NCBI GenBank assembly: GCA_029263115.1
Contig: JAJCYC010000006.1
Coordinates: 1-46,439, forward strand
Direction of reading: 5' to 3'
Length of the DNA: 46,439 bases
From: Pseudonocardia sp.
GTDB lineage: Bacteria > Actinomycetota > Actinomycetes > Mycobacteriales > Pseudonocardiaceae
The position numbers and the translations under genes are program-made. Positions 1 to 7,981 of this stretch are shown piece by piece. The notes under the pieces are model-generated. The model did no database searches and was not told the origin of the DNA. It was given only the letters and a program-made list of their open reading frames with translations. Each line of letters opens with the position of its first letter. Position 1 is the stretch's first letter.

Positions 1-74
1 TCGGCTTCGAGCAGCTGCGCGATGCCCCGGCGCACGATCTCGTGGTCGTCGAGCAGGAACACCGAGATGCTCAC
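1..74 (-). CDS. devR: DevR/DosR-type NarL-family response regulator, N-terminus only (runs off window)
   Basis: A GTG start at 74 read on the minus strand gives MSISVFLLDDHEIVRRGI followed by AQLLEA before the window ends. Seen: the acidic Asp-Asp pair and hydrophobic first strand of a receiver domain, and the DDHEIVRRG signature typical of NarL/FixJ regulators. It closely resembles the start of mycobacterial DevR (DosR), the hypoxia/NO/CO-responsive regulator phosphorylated by DevS and DosT. Only 24 codons are visible, so the phosphoacceptor Asp and the HTH are outside the window. The call as DevR rather than another NarL regulator is supported by the neighbouring dormancy genes. It is divergent from the SHOCT-UspA-ATPase operon across about 230 bp. 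Confidence 0.7.
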   Translation of the reverse strand, partial: MSISVFLLDDHEIVRRGIAQLLEA

Positions 75-208
75 GCGAACCTCCAGCTCGTAGGTGACAC
101 CGAGGCTAGGTCCCGCGATCGGTCCGCGACTCCGGCCGAAGGTCCTCACCCCGCGGGACCTACCGACTCGGCGGGATCGAGTCCGGAGGACCTTCGCCAT
201 GGTCGCCG

Positions 209-222
209 GGGACCATAGGCCG
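209..222 (+). promoter_or_regulatory. Candidate DevR box upstream of SHOCT/UspA/ATPase operon
   Basis: GGGACCATAGGCCG matches the relaxed pattern GGGNCNWWNGNCCC at all but the last defined base. It lies about 83-96 bp before the SHOCT gene start, in the gap shared with the divergent devR. The mycobacterial DosR consensus core is GGGACTWWAGTCCC. Binding is inferred. Confidence 0.5.
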
Positions 223-304
223 CGGCCGGAACATCGGGCGGGCGACGACCATCGGCGGTGCCAACTAACAGGGTGGTGCCGTCGAACAGGGAGGTCGAGC
301 CGAG

Positions 305-553
305 ATGATGTGGGGATACGGGCCCGGGATGGGCGTATTGATGTCGATCGGCACCGTGTTGTTCTTGGCTGCAATCGCTGCCGGGCTGGTGGTCCTCGTC
401 TGTCAGCTCAGCCGGTCCGGCGCCGGACCGGCCGCCACCGCCGGGCCGGTTGCGGAGACGATCCTGGCCGACCGGTTCGCCCGAGGCGAGATCGACGTGG
501 ACGAGTATCGCGCTCGGCTGGCCACGCTCCGTACGCCCCGCCCAGCCTCGTGA
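305..553 (+). CDS. Small SHOCT-domain membrane protein
   Basis: The 82-residue product starts MMWGYGPGMG, has one transmembrane helix at about residues 11-34, and ends in a SHOCT motif (LADRFARGEIDVDEYRARL, about residues 55-73). SHOCT is a short oligomerisation-type C-terminal domain found on many small actinobacterial membrane proteins; its function is poorly known. The ATG has a GGAGG ribosome site about 10 bases upstream. Its TGA overlaps the GTG of the following UspA gene (GTGA), so the two are probably translationally coupled. A DevR-like box lies upstream, suggesting induction with the dormancy set. Confidence 0.82.
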   Translation: MMWGYGPGMGVLMSIGTVLFLAAIAAGLVVLVCQLSRSGAGPAATAGPVAETILADRFARGEIDVDEYRARLATLRTPRPAS

Positions 554-1059
554 TCGGGCCCCGATCCGCCTCCCGACGCTCAGGTGGGCAGCGTGGGCCG
601 GCCGCGCCGTGGGGGGTCGTCCTGGTCGGTCTCGATGGCACCCCGGAGTCTCGCGCGGCTCTGGAGTACGCCGTCACCGAGGCGATCCGACGCGCGGCCC
701 GTGTGCGGGTAGCGGTGGCCTTCGACAACTCCGTGGATCTGGTCCTCGGTCATGGACCGGTGCTGAGCTCGGAGATCGACGAGGAACTGCGGCGGCGGGC
801 ACGTCGACAGGTCGAGGAGGCCCTACCGGAGGGCACTCCGCTGCCTGAGCACGAGGTCGTCGTGTACTCGGGCCCGGCGGCGAGTGCCCTCATAGCCGCG
901 TCCGGCCGCGCCGATCTGCTCGTTGTGGGTCACCGCCGTCGCGGACCGGCCGATGGCACCACGATGGGCTCCGTGGCCGCGCAGTGTGTCGACTACGCCC
1001 ACTGCCCGGTAACCGTGATCACTGGACCGGCGGCCGACGTGCACGCCGGCATCTGCTGA
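550..1059 (+). CDS. Universal stress protein (UspA family), single domain
   Basis: A 169-residue protein from the GTG at 550, which overlaps the SHOCT stop. Seen: a first strand VVLVGLDGTPESRAALEYAV with the Asp that usually contacts nucleotide, and a C-terminal LLVVGHRRRG followed by TMGSVAAQCVDYAHCPVTVI, the Usp ATP-binding loop region. The G-2x-G part is altered (GHRR instead of GxRG), so ATP binding may be weaker. UspA proteins form dimers and act in stress and dormancy responses. An in-frame extension runs back to position 94, but it is low-quality sequence antisense to the promoter, so the coupled GTG is preferred. Only 4 bp separate it from the ATPase gene. Confidence 0.82.
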   Translation: MIGPRSASRRSGGQRGPAAPWGVVLVGLDGTPESRAALEYAVTEAIRRAARVRVAVAFDNSVDLVLGHGPVLSSEIDEELRRRARRQVEEALPEGTPLPEHEVVVYSGPAASALIAASGRADLLVVGHRRRGPADGTTMGSVAAQCVDYAHCPVTVITGPAADVHAGIC

Positions 1060-1063
1060 TCAG

Positions 1064-3766
1064 GTGGCCCACCCGGCAAGGACCCCGCCGCGGGGTGATG
1101 GGTCACGGTTGCCGCCACGCCGATCGCGGTCACCGCGTGTGCCGTGGGCCCGGCCGGTCGACGAGGTGCTCGCCGAGCTGGCCACCGACCCGACCGTCGG
1201 GCTGACCGGGGAACGGGCCGCCGCCCGGCTGGCCGCCAACGGGCCGAACGAGCTGCCCGCCGAACCGACCCGATCGCTCGCCCGCTCGGTGGCCGCCCAG
1301 CTGCGGGAGACGATGATCCTGGTTCTGCTCGGTGCTGCCGCGCTCACGGCCGCCACCGGTGATCTGGCGGACTGCGCGGTGATCCTGCTGGTGATCGCGG
1401 TGAACACCGTTGTCGGGGTGGCCCAGGAACGGCGGGCGGTCGGCGCCGTGGCCGCACTGCGCACGCTGGCCGCACCCACCGCGACCGTCCGGCGCCACGG
1501 CCATGAGTGTCGGGTGGACTCCCGCGAGGTGGTGGTGGGGGACCTCCTGCGGGTCGCCGAGGGTGACGTGGTGGCAGCGGATGCACGGCTGCTCGACGCG
1601 TACGAGCTCGAGGCCGACGAAGCCCTGCTGACCGGGGAGTCCCTGCCGGTGGAGCGGTACGCCTCCGGCCGCTGCCCGGGCGACGCCGCCGTCGGTGACC
1701 GTTCGACCATGCTGCACGCCGGCACACTGGTGGTGCACGGTGTGGGCACGGCCGTCGTCGTGGCCACCGGCGTCCGCACCGAACTGGGCCGCATCGCCGC
1801 CCTGCTCACCGCGCATGCCGCGCCCGCCACGCCGTTGCAGCGGCGCCTGGCCGCGCTGGGCCGACGGCTGTCCGTGCTGGCCGCGGTCAGTTGCGCGCTG
1901 GTGGTCGCCCTGGGGCTGCTGCGGGGGCAGCCGTGGGAGCTGACGGTGCTGTCCGGAATCAGCCTGGCCGTGGCCGCGATCCCGGAGTCGCTGCCGGCCG
2001 TGGTGGCATTGGCACTGGCCGGGGCGACCCGGCGGATGGCGGCCCTGGGAGCGGTGGTCCGGTCGTTGCCGGCGGTGGAGGCGCTGGGCTCGGTGACCGT
2101 GCTGGCCACCGACAAGACCGGGACCCTGACCGCGGAAAGTACCACCTGTGTGGCGTTGTGGACCCCATCCGAGGGCGAGGTGTCCGTCACCGATGTGCGG
2201 TTGGAGGGCGCCGAGTTGCTTGCTGGTGGCGCCGGGTCGCGGGCCCTGCTGGAGGCGGCCGTGTTGTGCAACAACGCCGAACCGGGCGCGGCCGGTACCG
2301 AAGGCGCGCTGGTCACGGTGGCCGCGGCGGTAGGCGTGCCGGTGCACGCGCTGCGTGGCCGGGCGCCGAGAGTGCACGAGGTGCCATTCGACTCGGTTCG
2401 CCGGGAGATGCGTACCCGTCACCGGGTGCTCGGGGGTGACCTGGAGGTGGTGAAGGGCGCACCTGAGGTGGTATTACCTGCGGTCGGTGCACCCGTGGTG
2501 GAGGTGCTCGACCGCTGGACCGCCGGGGCGTACCGGGTACTCGCGGTGTCCGCCGGGACGCCCGGCCGGTTGCGGCTGGTGGGGCTCTTGGCGCTCGCCG
2601 ACCCCGTGCGGGCGGAGGCGCGGGCAGCGGTCGTCGCCGCCCGCCGCGCCGGTATCCAGGTCGTGATGATCACCGGTGACCATCCGGGTACCGCCGAGGC
2701 GGTCGCCCGGGCCACCGGCGTGTTGGCGCGGGGAGAAGAGCCCGGCTCGCCCGACGATCCGCTGCGCGCGGTGTACGCCCGAACCGACCCGGACGGCAAG
2801 CTGGCCATCATCACAGCCTGGCGGGAAGCCGGGCATCTGGTGGCGATGACCGGCGACGGCGTGAACGACGCACCGGCGCTGCGGGCGGCCGACGTCGGAG
2901 TGGCGATGGGCCGGCGGGGCACCGAGGTGGCCAAGCAGGCCGCCGAGGTGGTGCTCACCGATGACAGCCTGGCCAGCGTGGTGGCGGCGGTGGCCGAGGG
3001 CCGGCGGGTGTTCGACAACGTGCGCCGATTCGTCCGATACGGGGTCTGCGGCGGGCTGGCCGAGATCCTGGTGATGCTGCTCGGGCCATTCCTCGGCCTA
3101 CCGTTGCCGCTGCTGCCCGCGCAGATCCTCTGGGTGAACCTGGTAACCCACGGTCTCCCCGGCGTGGCGATCGGGTCGGAGCAGGCAGAGCCGGACTTGC
3201 TCGACCGGCCGCCCCGGCCACCGGAGAGCGGTATCCTCACCCGTCGGTTGACCGCCGAGGTCGTGGCGCTGGGCGGCGTGGTGGCCGGCTGCTGCCTCGG
3301 CCTGGCGATCTGGGCACAGCAGAACGGCCATCCGTGGCAGACCATGCTGTTCGCCACCCTGGCCGTCAGCCAGCTCGGCATTGCGCTGGCCACCCGCTCG
3401 GACCGGGATCCGCTGTGGCGGCTGTCCCCGGCCGGTAACCCGTTCCTCTACGTAGCGGTCGCCAGCAGCGCCGGTGCGTTGCTCGGAACCATCTACCTGC
3501 CCGGCTTCAGTGGCCTGCTCGGTACGGCGCCGCTGACCACGTTCGAGCTGCTGGTGTCGCTCGCAGTGAGCGCTATACCGCTGCTGGCCGTCGAGGCAGC
3601 CAAGTCGGTGCTCCGGCGGCGAGCCGGTAGCCCGCCTATCCCGCCGCCGGCCCCGCCCAGCTCCGCTGCGCCTGGCGCCACTCCGCATCCCAGAGCCCGA
3701 GGTTGTGCCACAGCAGCAGCCGTTCGACCAGCAGCCAGAGCAGACCGAGCGCGACCCAGGCGGTGA
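1064..3766 (+). CDS. P-type cation-transporting ATPase (P2A-like, CtpF/PMA1-like)
   Basis: A membrane pump of about 900 residues. Seen in order: N-terminal cation-ATPase domain, actuator TGES at about residue 190, M4 motif PESLPA, phosphorylation site DKTGT with Asp at about 350, GDGVND at about 597, and C-terminal helices. The architecture matches Ca2+/Mn2+-type P2 ATPases. In mycobacteria ctpF belongs to the DosR regulon, which fits the neighbours. M6 reads WVNLVTHGLPG, with His where many Ca pumps have Asp, so the transported ion is uncertain. The GTG at 1064 lies 4 bp after the UspA stop with no clear ribosome site. The last 40 or so residues are Pro/Arg-rich and overlap the convergent gene by 131 bp, so the natural stop may have been lost. 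Confidence 0.88.
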   Translation: MAHPARTPPRGDGSRLPPRRSRSPRVPWARPVDEVLAELATDPTVGLTGERAAARLAANGPNELPAEPTRSLARSVAAQLRETMILVLLGAAALTAATGDLADCAVILLVIAVNTVVGVAQERRAVGAVAALRTLAAPTATVRRHGHECRVDSREVVVGDLLRVAEGDVVAADARLLDAYELEADEALLTGESLPVERYASGRCPGDAAVGDRSTMLHAGTLVVHGVGTAVVVATGVRTELGRIAALLTAHAAPATPLQRRLAALGRRLSVLAAVSCALVVALGLLRGQPWELTVLSGISLAVAAIPESLPAVVALALAGATRRMAALGAVVRSLPAVEALGSVTVLATDKTGTLTAESTTCVALWTPSEGEVSVTDVRLEGAELLAGGAGSRALLEAAVLCNNAEPGAAGTEGALVTVAAAVGVPVHALRGRAPRVHEVPFDSVRREMRTRHRVLGGDLEVVKGAPEVVLPAVGAPVVEVLDRWTAGAYRVLAVSAGTPGRLRLVGLLALADPVRAEARAAVVAARRAGIQVVMITGDHPGTAEAVARATGVLARGEEPGSPDDPLRAVYARTDPDGKLAIITAWREAGHLVAMTGDGVNDAPALRAADVGVAMGRRGTEVAKQAAEVVLTDDSLASVVAAVAEGRRVFDNVRRFVRYGVCGGLAEILVMLLGPFLGLPLPLLPAQILWVNLVTHGLPGVAIGSEQAEPDLLDRPPRPPESGILTRRLTAEVVALGGVVAGCCLGLAIWAQQNGHPWQTMLFATLAVSQLGIALATRSDRDPLWRLSPAGNPFLYVAVASSAGALLGTIYLPGFSGLLGTAPLTTFELLVSLAVSAIPLLAVEAAKSVLRRRAGSPPIPPPAPPSSAAPGATPHPRARGCATAAAVRPAARADRARPRR

Positions 3767-4223
3767 GCAGGGCGAATAGTCCGACGATGAACCCCACCGA
3801 GGTGGGGTGGTATGCGTCCGAGGTCTTGGGCTGGCCGGTGGAGTCCACCCGCACCGGGACCTGGGCGCCCATCGGGGCCGGTGTGTACAGCGGCATCGTG
3901 TAGTCGTGCCGCGTGCCGTCGGACTCGGTCCAGCTGACGGGCGTGAACCACGGCGAGTTCACCCCGTCGCCGGCCGGGCGCGGAGTGGAGTGGCCGCGGC
4001 CGGTCACCGTCGCGGTGACCGGGTGACTGGTGGCCACCCAAAGGCGCTCCCGCTCGCGCTCCCCGTCTGCGGTGGCGTTACCGATCCACAGCGCGACAAC
4101 GATTGCCGCCAGGCCGGCGGCCAGCAGAACCACGGCGACCAGTCCTTCCAGACGGTCCGATGCTCGTACCAGCTCGTTGCGCCGCGACCGCGGCACCCGG
4201 CCCCGGTGACTCCTGACGTCCAC
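3636..4223 (-). CDS. Rv1733c-like two-helix membrane protein
   Basis: A 195-residue protein from a GTG at 4223 with AGGAGG upstream. Seen: the N-terminal motif NELVRASDRLEGLV, a first membrane helix (about residues 27-47), an extracytoplasmic segment with VPVRVDSTGQP, and a second helix (about 142-166). This order and the NPLVRxxDRLE-type motif match the mycobacterial Rv1733c family, a strongly DosR-induced membrane protein and latency antigen of unknown molecular role. It is transcribed away from the Rv2004c-like gene, and a DevR-like box sits between them. Its 3' end overlaps the tail of the convergent ATPase gene. Confidence 0.8.
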   Translation of the reverse strand: MDVRSHRGRVPRSRRNELVRASDRLEGLVAVVLLAAGLAAIVVALWIGNATADGERERERLWVATSHPVTATVTGRGHSTPRPAGDGVNSPWFTPVSWTESDGTRHDYTMPLYTPAPMGAQVPVRVDSTGQPKTSDAYHPTSVGFIVGLFALLTAWVALGLLWLLVERLLLWHNLGLWDAEWRQAQRSWAGPAAG

Positions 4224-4280
4224 GGCTGCCTCCTCTTCCGGTTCTCGGTCAACGGTGCCGGTGGCAGGCCGAGATCTTCA

Positions 4281-4294
4281 GTGCCAAGAGTCCC
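4281..4294 (-). promoter_or_regulatory. Candidate DevR box in divergent Rv1733c-like / Rv2004c-like promoter
   Basis: On the plus strand GTGCCAAGAGTCCC, on the minus strand GGGACTCTTGGCAC: the left half matches the DosR core perfectly and the right half is degenerate. It lies 58-71 bp from the minus-strand start and 86-99 bp from the plus-strand start, so it could serve both genes. Binding is inferred. Confidence 0.45.
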
Positions 4295-4379
4295 GAGCCC
4301 TTGCGCCCATCGGCCCGACGACGTCGGGCGACCACAGGGGCACCCTCGGGGCAGTAGTGCGGAGGACCGGGAGGATTTG

Positions 4380-5921
4380 ATGAGCGCATTCACGGGCGCC
4401 GATGGTGTCCCGCCGAGCCCGTATGCGGGAGTCCACGAGACCCATGTCGGTGTGGTGTTCCTGGTCGGGGACCGGGCCTACAAGATCAAGAAGCCGGTGC
4501 GCAACGCGTTCCTGGACTTCAGTACCGCCGAACGTCGCCGCGAGGTCTGCCGGCGGGAGATCGAGCTGAACCGCCGGCTTGCTCCGGACGTCTACCTCGG
4601 TCTGGCCGAGATCACCGATCCCGCCGGGGGAGGGAGCGAGCCTGCGGTGGTGATGCGGCGGATGCCGCCGGAGCGGCGCCTGTCCACCCTCGTGCGCGGG
4701 GGCGCACCGGTGTCGGATGACCTGCGGGTACTGGCGCGGCAGCTGTCGGTCCTGCACGGGCGGGCCCGGCGTGCCCCGGAGATCGACGCCGAGGGCACCC
4801 GGGATGCACTCCGTGACCGCTGGACCAGCAGCTTCCGTGAGGTCACGCCGTTTCGCGGTGAGGTGCTCGACGAAGTGGTGACCGCCGACATCGAGCGGCT
4901 CACATTGCGGTTCCTGGCCGGTCGCAAGCCGCTGTTCGACGGGCGGATCGCCGCCGGCCGCGTCCTCGACGGACATGGCGACCTCATGGCCGACGACGTG
5001 TTCTGCCTGCCCGACGGGCCGAGGGCGTTGGACTGCCTGGAGTTCGACGACCGGCTGCGCTACGTCGATGGCCTGGACGATGCCTGCTTCCTGGCCATGG
5101 ACCTCGAACGGCTGGGGGCACGCCGGGCGGCGCGGGGGTTCCTGGCCGACTACGCGGAATTCACCGCGGATCCCGCGCCTGCCGCTCTGCGCCATCACTA
5201 CATCGCCTACCGGGCGTTCGTGCGGGCGAAGGTGGCGTGCCTGCGGCACCGCCAGGGCGACCAGGCGGCTGCGGCGGACGCGGCCGGATACGCCGACCTG
5301 ACCCACCGACACCTCGTCCGGGGTGCGGTCCGGCTGGCGCTGGTCGGTGGCCTGCCCGGAACCGGGAAGTCGACGCTCGCCGCCGGCCTGGCTGACCGCT
5401 TCGGAGCGGTGCTGCTGTCCAGCGACCGGTTGCGGAAGGAGGCGGCGGGGCTCGATCCGACCGCTCCGGCCGGCGCCGGGTACCGGCAGGAGCTCTACCG
5501 GCCGGAGACCACCTCGCGGGTGTACGCCGAGCTGCGCGCCCGGGCCGCCACACTGCTCGCTCAGGGCGAGTCAGTCGTGCTGGACGCGTCCTGGACCAGC
5601 GCCGAGGAACGGGCACACGCCGTGGAGCTGGCCGACCGCGCGGCCGCCGAGCTCGTGCGGATTCGCTGCGACGCCCCGGCCGCGGTGGCCGCCGCGCGGA
5701 TTCAGCACCGGGGTGTGACCGCGTCCGACGCCGACGCGGACATCGCCGCCGCCATGGCCCGCGACGCCGAAGCCTGGCCGGAGGCGGTCACCGTCCCGAC
5801 CGACATCCCCGAGGCCCGGTCCCAGGCGGCGGCCTGTGCAGCGTGGCGGACCGATCCCTGCGGTGGCGCGCACGGCCGGATCGCAGTGGGGAGCGGAATG
5901 GGCCTGCGGGCGTCCGGATGA
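4380..5921 (+). CDS. Rv2004c-like bifunctional APH-type kinase / P-loop ATP-binding protein
   Basis: 513 residues from the ATG at 4380, preceded by GGGAGGA; the frame is open further upstream, but that part lies under the divergent promoter and gene. The N-terminal half (about 1-310) is an aminoglycoside-phosphotransferase-like fold with AYKIKKPVRNAFLDF and the catalytic-loop variant GHGDLMADD, then LDCLEFDDRLRYVDGLDDA. The C-terminal half carries a Walker A, GLPGTGKST, at about residue 325, in a zeta-toxin/kinase-like P-loop domain. This two-domain layout is that of Rv2004c, a DosR-regulon protein of unknown substrate. It sits downstream of a DevR-like box and is followed by a strong hairpin. 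Confidence 0.82.
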   Translation: MSAFTGADGVPPSPYAGVHETHVGVVFLVGDRAYKIKKPVRNAFLDFSTAERRREVCRREIELNRRLAPDVYLGLAEITDPAGGGSEPAVVMRRMPPERRLSTLVRGGAPVSDDLRVLARQLSVLHGRARRAPEIDAEGTRDALRDRWTSSFREVTPFRGEVLDEVVTADIERLTLRFLAGRKPLFDGRIAAGRVLDGHGDLMADDVFCLPDGPRALDCLEFDDRLRYVDGLDDACFLAMDLERLGARRAARGFLADYAEFTADPAPAALRHHYIAYRAFVRAKVACLRHRQGDQAAAADAAGYADLTHRHLVRGAVRLALVGGLPGTGKSTLAAGLADRFGAVLLSSDRLRKEAAGLDPTAPAGAGYRQELYRPETTSRVYAELRARAATLLAQGESVVLDASWTSAEERAHAVELADRAAAELVRIRCDAPAAVAAARIQHRGVTASDADADIAAAMARDAEAWPEAVTVPTDIPEARSQAAACAAWRTDPCGGAHGRIAVGSGMGLRASG

Positions 5922-5939
5922 TCGGCCGGATCGCGAAGG

Positions 5940-5977
5940 AGGCCGGGACGCTGTCCCAGACACAGCGCTCCCGGCCT
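5940..5977 (+). terminator. Intrinsic terminator-like hairpin after the Rv2004c-like gene
   Basis: AGGCCGGGACGCTGT pairs with ACAGCGCTCCCGGCCT across a 7-base loop: 9 bp plus 6 bp with one bulged base. It starts 19 bp after the stop codon. There is no U-tract, as is common for high-GC actinobacterial terminators. Confidence 0.6.
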
Positions 5978-6057
5978 CTGCTCCACCGCCCGCTCCCCAG
6001 CGACGAGTGGAGCGCTCCCGCGCCGACGACTATCCCCGACCGGATCGCCACAGGACA

Positions 6058-6071
6058 GGGTCGAAAGTCCC
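6058..6071 (+). promoter_or_regulatory. Candidate DevR box (best match in the window)
   Basis: GGGTCGAAAGTCCC matches GGGNCNWWNGNCCC at every defined base, and 12 of 14 bases of the mycobacterial core GGGACTWWAGTCCC. It is 99-112 bp upstream of the GTG at 6170. Confidence 0.6.
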
Positions 6072-6120
6072 TAACCCGCCGCCGGCCGGGGAGGAGGCCG
6101 GACCTTCGCTCCAGAACAGC

Positions 6121-6134
6121 GGGACCAGCGACCC
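6121..6134 (+). promoter_or_regulatory. Second candidate DevR box in tandem
   Basis: GGGACCAGCGACCC differs from GGGNCNWWNGNCCC at one central base. It is 63 bp (about six helical turns) downstream of the box at 6058 and 36-49 bp before the start of the unknown gene. Paired boxes are common at strongly induced mycobacterial DosR promoters. Confidence 0.5.
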
Positions 6135-6169
6135 TGTCCGGTGGGGAAGCGCCGCGACAGATTGGCGGA

Positions 6170-6517
6170 GTGAACACGTCAACGGGACCAGCCCCCGGAA
6201 CCGCGCCGCTTCCCGACCTTGCCGCGATCGTGCTCGGACCGACGCTGACGGCCATCGGCTGGCTGCGCTCACTCGTCGCGCGCTCTGGAGCGCTGGACTA
6301 CTGCGAGACCGGTGGCTTCACCGTACGAGCGTGCGACAGCCGTGACGGCGACTTCGCGGTGACCAGCGGAGCCGACCCGCGCTTCAAACCCGCCGAACTG
6401 ACCGACCTGGCCGCGTCGCTGCGAGAAGCCGGCTACCTGGTGGAGTTGGCCCGGAACGACACCGAGCCGTGCGTCCTGGTGAGCGCTCCATCGCAGGGCG
6501 GCCGGATCGAACCGTGA
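6170..6517 (+). CDS. Small hypothetical protein (115 aa), predicted dormancy-regulon member
   Basis: I do not recognise the family. The frame is open from 5843, but the preferred start is the GTG at 6170 (VNTSTGPAPG), because the upstream portion covers the terminator hairpin and two DevR-like boxes. The N-terminus is Pro/Ala-rich. A compact region follows: LDYCETGGFTVRACDSRDGDF, then LTDLAASLREAGYLVELAR and a short final strand, resembling a small alpha/beta fold. No signal peptide and no clear membrane helix are seen. Its position behind two candidate boxes suggests strong induction by the DevR system. Confidence 0.55.
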   Translation: MNTSTGPAPGTAPLPDLAAIVLGPTLTAIGWLRSLVARSGALDYCETGGFTVRACDSRDGDFAVTSGADPRFKPAELTDLAASLREAGYLVELARNDTEPCVLVSAPSQGGRIEP

Positions 6518-6556
6518 CGCCATCCGGGCCTGGGCTGGCCGGGATGGCCTTCGCGC

Positions 6557-6730
6557 TGGTCTTTCGCCGCCACCATGGTGTTCCTGCCGCTGCTGCGTGC
6601 GGTGTTCGGCACCGCGTCCCCACCGGGCTGGGTATGGGTGCTGCTGTTGCCAATGCCGCTGCTGGTGTGGACGGTCGACGATGCCGTGCGGTGGCACCGT
6701 TGGCGCCGATGGCGAGGTCGGCCCGTGGTC
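6557..6730 (+). pseudogene. Remnant of a P-type cation ATPase C-terminus
   Basis: The translated stretch WSFAATMVFLPLLRAVFGTA followed by WVLLLPMPLLVWTVDDAVRW resembles the last two membrane helices of P2-type ATPases (…FGTAPL…, LLLP-P-LVW--DE--RW). No upstream ATPase domains remain, and the frame begins directly after the stop of the preceding gene. It may instead be a genuine small membrane protein starting at the ATG at 6575. The similarity is by eye only. Confidence 0.4.
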
Positions 6731-6758
6731 GGCGAAGGTCCAAGGGCAGGCATCAACC

Positions 6759-6772
6759 GGGTCGAGGGGCCC
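6759..6772 (+). promoter_or_regulatory. Candidate DevR box upstream of alcohol dehydrogenase
   Basis: GGGTCGAGGGGCCC fits GGGNCNWWNGNCCC except for one W position. It lies 99-112 bp before the GTG of the dehydrogenase gene, the same spacing as the box at 6058 has to its gene. Confidence 0.45.
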
Positions 6773-6870
6773 TGTCTCGCCCACCGGCCAGCTGGTGCTC
6801 TGGAAAACGACCAACGGGCTGCCCGGATCGGGCCGCCTACAACGAGATTTTACAAGATGAGAGGTCGGCT

Positions 6871-7926
6871 GTGAGAGCGCTCGTATACCACGGTCCCGGG
6901 CAGAAGAGCTGGGACGAGGTCCCGGACCCGACGATCCGCGACGCCACGGACGTGATCGTCCGGATGGACGCCACGACGATCTGCGGGACCGACCTGCACA
7001 TCCTCAAGGGCGACGTGCCCGCCGTGACGCCTGGCCACATCCTCGGTCACGAGGGCTTCGGAACAGTCACCGAGATCGGGCCGGCGGTGTCAACCCTCGT
7101 CCCCGGTGACCGGGTGATCATCTCCTGCATCACCTCGTGCGGGTCCTGCTCGTACTGCCACCAGCGGCTACCAGCCCACTGCCTCGCCTCAGACGGCGCA
7201 TCCGGCATCGGCTGGATCTTGGGGCACCTCATCGACGGCACGCAGGCCGAGTACGTCCGGGCCCCCTTTGCCGACAACTCGCTGCACAAGATCCCCGACG
7301 GGGTCAGCGACGACGCCGCCCTGACCCTGTCCGACATCCTGCCCACCGGCTTCGAGATCGGCGTTCGTAACGGGCGGGTCAAGCCGGGCGACGTGTTAGC
7401 GGTGATCGGTACCGGGCCGGTGGGGCTGGCGGCGACGATGACGGCGTCGCTCTACGGGCCGTCGCGGGTCATCGCGGTCGACATCGACGACAACCGAGTG
7501 GAGCAGGCCAGGCGCTTCGGGGCCACCGACGGGGTCAACAGCAGCAGGACGGGGTCCAAGGACCGCATCCTGGGCATGACCGACGGCCTCGGCGTGGACG
7601 TCGCGATCGAGGCCGTCGGGGTACCCGAGAGCTTCGAGCTGGCGACGGAGCTGGTCCGGCCAGGCGGCACGGTGGCGAACGTCGGCGTGCACGGCAGGTC
7701 GGTGGAGCTGAGGCTCCAGGATCTGTGGATCAAGGACATCGCGATCACCACCGGCCTGGTCAGCGCCACGACCACACCGATGCTGCTCAAGCTCGTCGCC
7801 CAGGGGATGCTACGGCCCGACCAGTTCGTCAGCCACCACTTCCGGTTCGACGCGATCCTCGACGCCTACGCGACATTCGCCCGCGCGGCGGACACCAAGG
7901 CGCTCAAGGTGGCCATCACCCGCTGA
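6871..7926 (+). CDS. Zinc-dependent alcohol dehydrogenase (MDR family)
   Basis: A 351-residue cytosolic enzyme predicted to interconvert alcohols and aldehydes or ketones with NAD(P)H. Seen: catalytic zinc ligands in TTICGTDLH and GHEGFG, the structural-zinc loop CGSCSYCHQRLPAHC, a Rossmann motif VIGTGPVGLAA, and the acidic end of beta-2 in VIAVDIDDNR. The short length and loop spacing resemble secondary alcohol/isopropanol-type dehydrogenases. The GTG at 6871 is preferred (RALVYHGPG is the usual N-terminus) with GAGAGG upstream; the frame runs further back without similarity. A candidate DevR box precedes it and a strong hairpin follows. Confidence 0.88.
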   Translation: MRALVYHGPGQKSWDEVPDPTIRDATDVIVRMDATTICGTDLHILKGDVPAVTPGHILGHEGFGTVTEIGPAVSTLVPGDRVIISCITSCGSCSYCHQRLPAHCLASDGASGIGWILGHLIDGTQAEYVRAPFADNSLHKIPDGVSDDAALTLSDILPTGFEIGVRNGRVKPGDVLAVIGTGPVGLAATMTASLYGPSRVIAVDIDDNRVEQARRFGATDGVNSSRTGSKDRILGMTDGLGVDVAIEAVGVPESFELATELVRPGGTVANVGVHGRSVELRLQDLWIKDIAITTGLVSATTTPMLLKLVAQGMLRPDQFVSHHFRFDAILDAYATFARAADTKALKVAITR

Positions 7927-7936
7927 CCCTTCGCTG

Positions 7937-7974
7937 CGACAACGGCCGGACCCGAACGGGTCCGGCCGTTGTCG
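7937..7974 (+). terminator. Strong rho-independent-type hairpin
   Basis: CGACAACGGCCGGACCC and GGGTCCGGCCGTTGTCG form a perfect 17-bp stem around a GAAC loop. It begins 11 bases after the dehydrogenase stop and lies just before the end of the convergent DUF1918 gene, so it can serve both directions. Confidence 0.8.
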
Positions 7975-7981
7975 CCTGAGG

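Noticed and set aside
137-165. Further DevR-like half sites (for example GGGACCTA near 157) in the devR-SHOCT gap.
   Set aside because: Only one half matches the core; the second halves are at background level for such GC-rich DNA.
94-549. An N-terminal extension of the first UspA protein starting at 94.
   Set aside because: The extension covers the promoter and the SHOCT gene in another frame, is Arg-rich without similarity, and the GTGA overlap gives a better start at 550.
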